Origin: Mariniphaga sp964540165
Lineage (GTDB): Bacteria; Bacteroidota; Bacteroidia; Bacteroidales; Prolixibacteraceae
Direction of reading: 5' to 3'
Length of the DNA stretch: 25,406 nucleotides
Assembly (NCBI GenBank): GCA_964540165.1
Contig: CAZILU010000034.1
Coordinates: 1 to 25,406, forward strand
Of the stretch, positions 23,024 through 25,406 are shown piece by piece. The position numbers were made by a program, and so were the translations under genes. The notes below the pieces were generated by a model. The model worked only from the letters and a program-made list of their open reading frames with translations, had not been told where the DNA came from and ran no database searches. How positions within the stretch are numbered: position 1 is the stretch's first letter; each line of letters begins with the position of its first letter.

Positions 23024-23754
23024 CGGCGCTGACGGATCGCTTCATAGATCAATATGCCGGCAGCCACCGAAACGTTAAGCGATTCGATGGCACCAACGAG
23101 CGGGATTCGTACCTGATCATCGGCCAACTGCAAAATGGGTATTGAGATACCTTTATCTTCAGCGCCCATAATCAGTGCCAGTGGTCCGGTCAGTAAACAT
23201 TCGGTATATACTTCGGATGCCTTTTCAGTGGCTGCAACAATTTTTATCCCGCTCTCTTTAAGAAAACGGATGGCGTGCGTCAGGTTTTTAACCCGGCAAA
23301 TCGGCACCGTATGGATGGCGCCTGCGGAGGTTTTCACCACATCGGCTCCGATCCGGGCCATCCCCTTCTCCGGAATTACCACGGCATCAACGCCCCCGCA
23401 ACCAGCAGTGCGAATGATCGCGCCAAAATTTCTGACATCGGTGATCTGATCTAAAACCAGGATAAACGGATCCTTTCCTGCCTCATACAACCCGGGAATG
23501 ATTGTTTCCAGCGCGGTGAAGTCAACCGCCGGAAGAAAGGCCAGAACACCCTGGTGATTTTTACGGGTAACGCGGTTAATTCGTTCGTTTGGAACAAACT
23601 GAAAAGAGATCTGATGCTCCTGTATCAACTGAAACAATTCGTTAAACAACGGATTGTCAAGTCCCTGTTTGATCAAAACTTTTTCAACCGATCGACCACT
23701 TCTGATCGCTTCAATGACCGCGCGGGTTCCAAAAATAAAGTCTGTATGATCCAT
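23020..23754 (-). CDS. rlmB: 23S rRNA (guanosine-2'-O)-methyltransferase RlmB (SpoU/TrmH family)
   Basis: 244 residues, the RlmB size. An N-terminal L30e-like substrate-binding domain (FIFGTRAVIEAIRSG, VTRKNHQGVLAF) precedes the SPOUT knot. Knot motif 1 is LDQITDVRNFGAIIRTA with N109 and R115, motif 2 is LIMGAEDKGIS with E199, and motif 3 is IPLVGAIESLNVSVAAGILI with S225 and N227. The enzyme methylates the 2'-OH of G2251 (E. coli numbering) in 23S rRNA using S-adenosylmethionine. The full-length L30e domain favours RlmB over other TrmH paralogues. The stop overlaps the convergent Lrp gene by four bases. Upstream is a 97-base gap to the ABC-F gene with a small dyad and TTGACT/TAATAT-like sequence. 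Confidence 0.92.
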   Translation of the reverse strand: MDHTDFIFGTRAVIEAIRSGRSVEKVLIKQGLDNPLFNELFQLIQEHQISFQFVPNERINRVTRKNHQGVLAFLPAVDFTALETIIPGLYEAGKDPFILVLDQITDVRNFGAIIRTAGCGGVDAVVIPEKGMARIGADVVKTSAGAIHTVPICRVKNLTHAIRFLKESGIKIVAATEKASEVYTECLLTGPLALIMGAEDKGISIPILQLADDQVRIPLVGAIESLNVSVAAGILIYEAIRQRR

Positions 23755-23784
23755 TTGAATCTTTTTTCAATCTGATTATAAATA

Positions 23785-23797
23785 GAGTATATTACTC
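23785..23797. promoter_or_regulatory. Dyad GAGTA-TAT-TACTC upstream of rlmB
   Basis: A perfect 5-bp inverted repeat with a 3-base centre, 31 bases before the rlmB ATG. On the minus strand it overlaps TAATAT, which lies 18 bases after TTGACT, so it could be a promoter with an operator, though this is not the Bacteroidota consensus. Confidence 0.3.
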
Positions 23798-23851
23798 ATT
23801 TTCAATAATAATAGTCAACATTTTCGGTTGCTGGCATAAAAAATATTCCGT

Positions 23852-25406
23852 TCACCAGCTCTTTTGTGACGCCCACTTCTCCAGCTCTTCATGCTCTTTT
23901 TCCCATCGTTCCATCGCAGCAGCCAGATCTTGTTTCATTTGATCGTATTTCTCAAAAATTCCGGAATCATTAAGGCCATCCGGAGCTGACATTTGCTGAT
24001 TCACCACCGTTAATTTCTGCTCCAGCTGCTCTATCCGTAGTTCGCTCTCTGCCACCGCTTTTTCCAAACGGGAGATGTTTCGATTGATATTCTTGCGCAG
24101 TTCATAACTCACCCCATCGGAACGCCCGGCCTCTTTTACCCGGGAAGCTACACCGGTTGAACCGGATTCCGGAGCTTCAATCTCCCGGAGCGATTCCATC
24201 TGTTTCCGCCGCAGGAATTCATATATTCCGCCCAGGTGCTGCCTGATCTTCTTATGGCGAAACTCATAGACACAATCCACCAGGCCATCCAAAAAATCGC
24301 GATCGTGAGAGACAACAATCACCGTTCCCGAAAAGTTGAGCAGCGCCTCTTTTAATATCTCTTTCGATTTAATATCCAAGTGGTTGGTAGGTTCATCAAG
24401 CACTAAAAGATTAACCGGTTCGAGCATCAGACGGATCATGGCCAACCGTGATTTTTCACCACCACTGAGTACCTTTACCTTTTTATCGGCATCCTCACCA
24501 GAGAAGAGAAAGGCACCAAGAATATCTCTGATCCGGGTACGTACATCACCGACAGCAATTTCATCGATCGTTTCATATACTGTCAACGCCTCATTCAGCA
24601 GTTGAGCCTGATTTTGCGCAAAGTAACCAATCTTTACCTGATGTCCCATCTTCAGGTCACCGTTAAAATCAACCTGTTGCAGCAACACCTTTACCAGGGT
24701 GGTTTTTCCCTCTCCGTTACGGCCCACAAAAGCGACTTTGGATCCGCTTTCGATGATAAGGTCAATATCGTTAAGGACCAAATGATTTCCATAGCGTTTC
24801 GATACACCTTTTGCCTCCACAACCACACGGCCCGACCGGGGAGCGGGTGGAAATTTTATTTTCAACGCGGAATTATCCTCCTCTTCAATCTCAATGCGGT
24901 CGATCTTTTCTAATTGCTTTATGCGCGACTGCACCTGCACCGCTTTGGTCGCTTTATATCTAAACCGTTCAATGAACCGTTCAGTCTCTTCAATCAACTT
25001 CTGCTGGTTGCGGTAGGCCGACATCTGAATATCACGCTGCTCTCTTTTCCAATCAACAAAAGAGGAGTAGTTCATCTTCTGGTCGGTTATCTTTCCGAGC
25101 GAAATCTCCAGCGTGCGAATGGTGACGGCATCAAGAAAAGCCTTATCGTGTGATACCAGCACAACAGCACCGCGGTAACTCTTTAAAAAATTCTCTAACC
25201 ATTGAATTGATTCAATATCAAGGTGATTGGTAGGTTCATCCAATAAAATGATATCGGGCCTTTTCAATAACAGCTTAGCCAACTCAATACGCATTCTCCA
25301 ACCACCACTGAACTCCGATGTCGGTCGATTAAAATCACTCCGCTCAAAACCCAGTCCGGCCAGGGTCTGCTCTACCGAAGCCAGATAGGAGTCGCCACCA
25401 AGAATA
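23852..25406 (-). CDS. ABC-F family ATPase (5' end outside window)
   Basis: The frame stays open from the window edge, so the start and the first Walker A lie outside; 517 codons are visible plus the stop. The first ABC domain ends with signature FSGGWRMR, Walker B IILLDEPTNHLD and H-loop VLVSHDKAFLD. A charged helical linker follows (ERFIERFRYKATKAVQVQSR), the interdomain arm of ABC-F proteins. The second domain has GRNGEGKTTL, signature LSGGEKSRLAMIRL, LLVLDEPTNHLD and VIVVSHDRDFLD. The C-terminal 90 or so residues form a coiled coil (NINRNISRLEKAVAESELRI). There are no membrane segments: ABC-F proteins act on the ribosome, promoting elongation or, in some subfamilies, antibiotic protection. 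The C-terminal coiled coil favours Uup/YheS/YdiF-like housekeeping members over EttA, but the subfamily is not certain. Confidence 0.93.
   Translation of the reverse strand, partial: ILGGDSYLASVEQTLAGLGFERSDFNRPTSEFSGGWRMRIELAKLLLKRPDIILLDEPTNHLDIESIQWLENFLKSYRGAVVLVSHDKAFLDAVTIRTLEISLGKITDQKMNYSSFVDWKREQRDIQMSAYRNQQKLIEETERFIERFRYKATKAVQVQSRIKQLEKIDRIEIEEEDNSALKIKFPPAPRSGRVVVEAKGVSKRYGNHLVLNDIDLIIESGSKVAFVGRNGEGKTTLVKVLLQQVDFNGDLKMGHQVKIGYFAQNQAQLLNEALTVYETIDEIAVGDVRTRIRDILGAFLFSGEDADKKVKVLSGGEKSRLAMIRLMLEPVNLLVLDEPTNHLDIKSKEILKEALLNFSGTVIVVSHDRDFLDGLVDCVYEFRHKKIRQHLGGIYEFLRRKQMESLREIEAPESGSTGVASRVKEAGRSDGVSYELRKNINRNISRLEKAVAESELRIEQLEQKLTVVNQQMSAPDGLNDSGIFEKYDQMKQDLAAAMERWEKEHEELEKWASQKSW

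Noticed and set aside
1..25406. Search by eye for tRNA, rRNA, CRISPR array, insertion sequence, attachment site or prophage genes
   Set aside because: No T-loop/acceptor pairs, regular repeat-spacer pattern, transposase, integrase or terminal inverted repeats were recognised.

Overview
The window looks like chromosomal DNA of a member of the Bacteroidota, probably Bacteroidales or a close relative. The evidence is a type IX secretion C-terminal sorting domain on one exported protein, DUF1573, DUF4412 and M64 peptidase genes, a BamA-like outer-membrane barrel fused to a propeller, and several exact copies of the Bacteroidota -7 promoter box TAnnTTTG upstream of genes. Shine-Dalgarno sequences are mostly absent, which also fits. 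Base composition is moderate and even. I found no insertion sequence, integrase, prophage gene, CRISPR array, tRNA or rRNA, so this reads as a core-genome segment of short, often divergent or convergent transcription units.

Layout. 1-3029 (minus, 3' end outside the window): a roughly 1000-residue exported protein joining a gluzincin-type HEXXH metalloprotease domain, a PD40/TolB-like propeller and a BamA/D15-like barrel. 3210-4256 (minus): an M20 deacylase of the ArgE type. 4541-4954 (plus): exported DUF1573 protein. 5003-5884 (minus): a MerR regulator with a cobalamin-binding domain of the CarH/LitR type. 5982-7457 (minus): a lone rhamnulokinase. 7660-10120 (plus): two exported proteins, DUF4412 and a T9SS cargo with YD-like repeats. 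10246-11879 (plus): an alpha/beta hydrolase translationally coupled to an exported PAP2 phosphatase. 11932-12273 (minus): a small cupin. 12458-13435 (plus): an outer-membrane barrel-like protein. 13443-15976 (minus): SMP-30-like propeller, double CDGSH iron-sulfur protein, then RimO. 16269-17384 (plus): exported lactonase-type propeller. 17433-18056 (minus): FolE. 18284-19249 (plus): HldD heptose epimerase. 19261-20532 (minus): M64 peptidase. 20588-21925 (plus): YbdG-like MscS channel. 22041-23023 (plus): two tandem Lrp/AsnC paralogues. 23020-23754 (minus): RlmB. 23852-25406 (minus, 5' end outside): an ABC-F ATPase.

Functionally it mixes housekeeping (RimO, RlmB, ABC-F, FolE, HldD, ArgE-like) with cell-envelope and exported proteins. 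The points most worth a second look are the protease-propeller-barrel fusion, the B12-type MerR regulator whose promoter is bracketed by an inverted repeat, the tandem Lrp pair with its own dyad around the -7 box, and the YD-like T9SS cargo beside a DUF4412 protein. I do not see a clear-cut new defence or mobile system.
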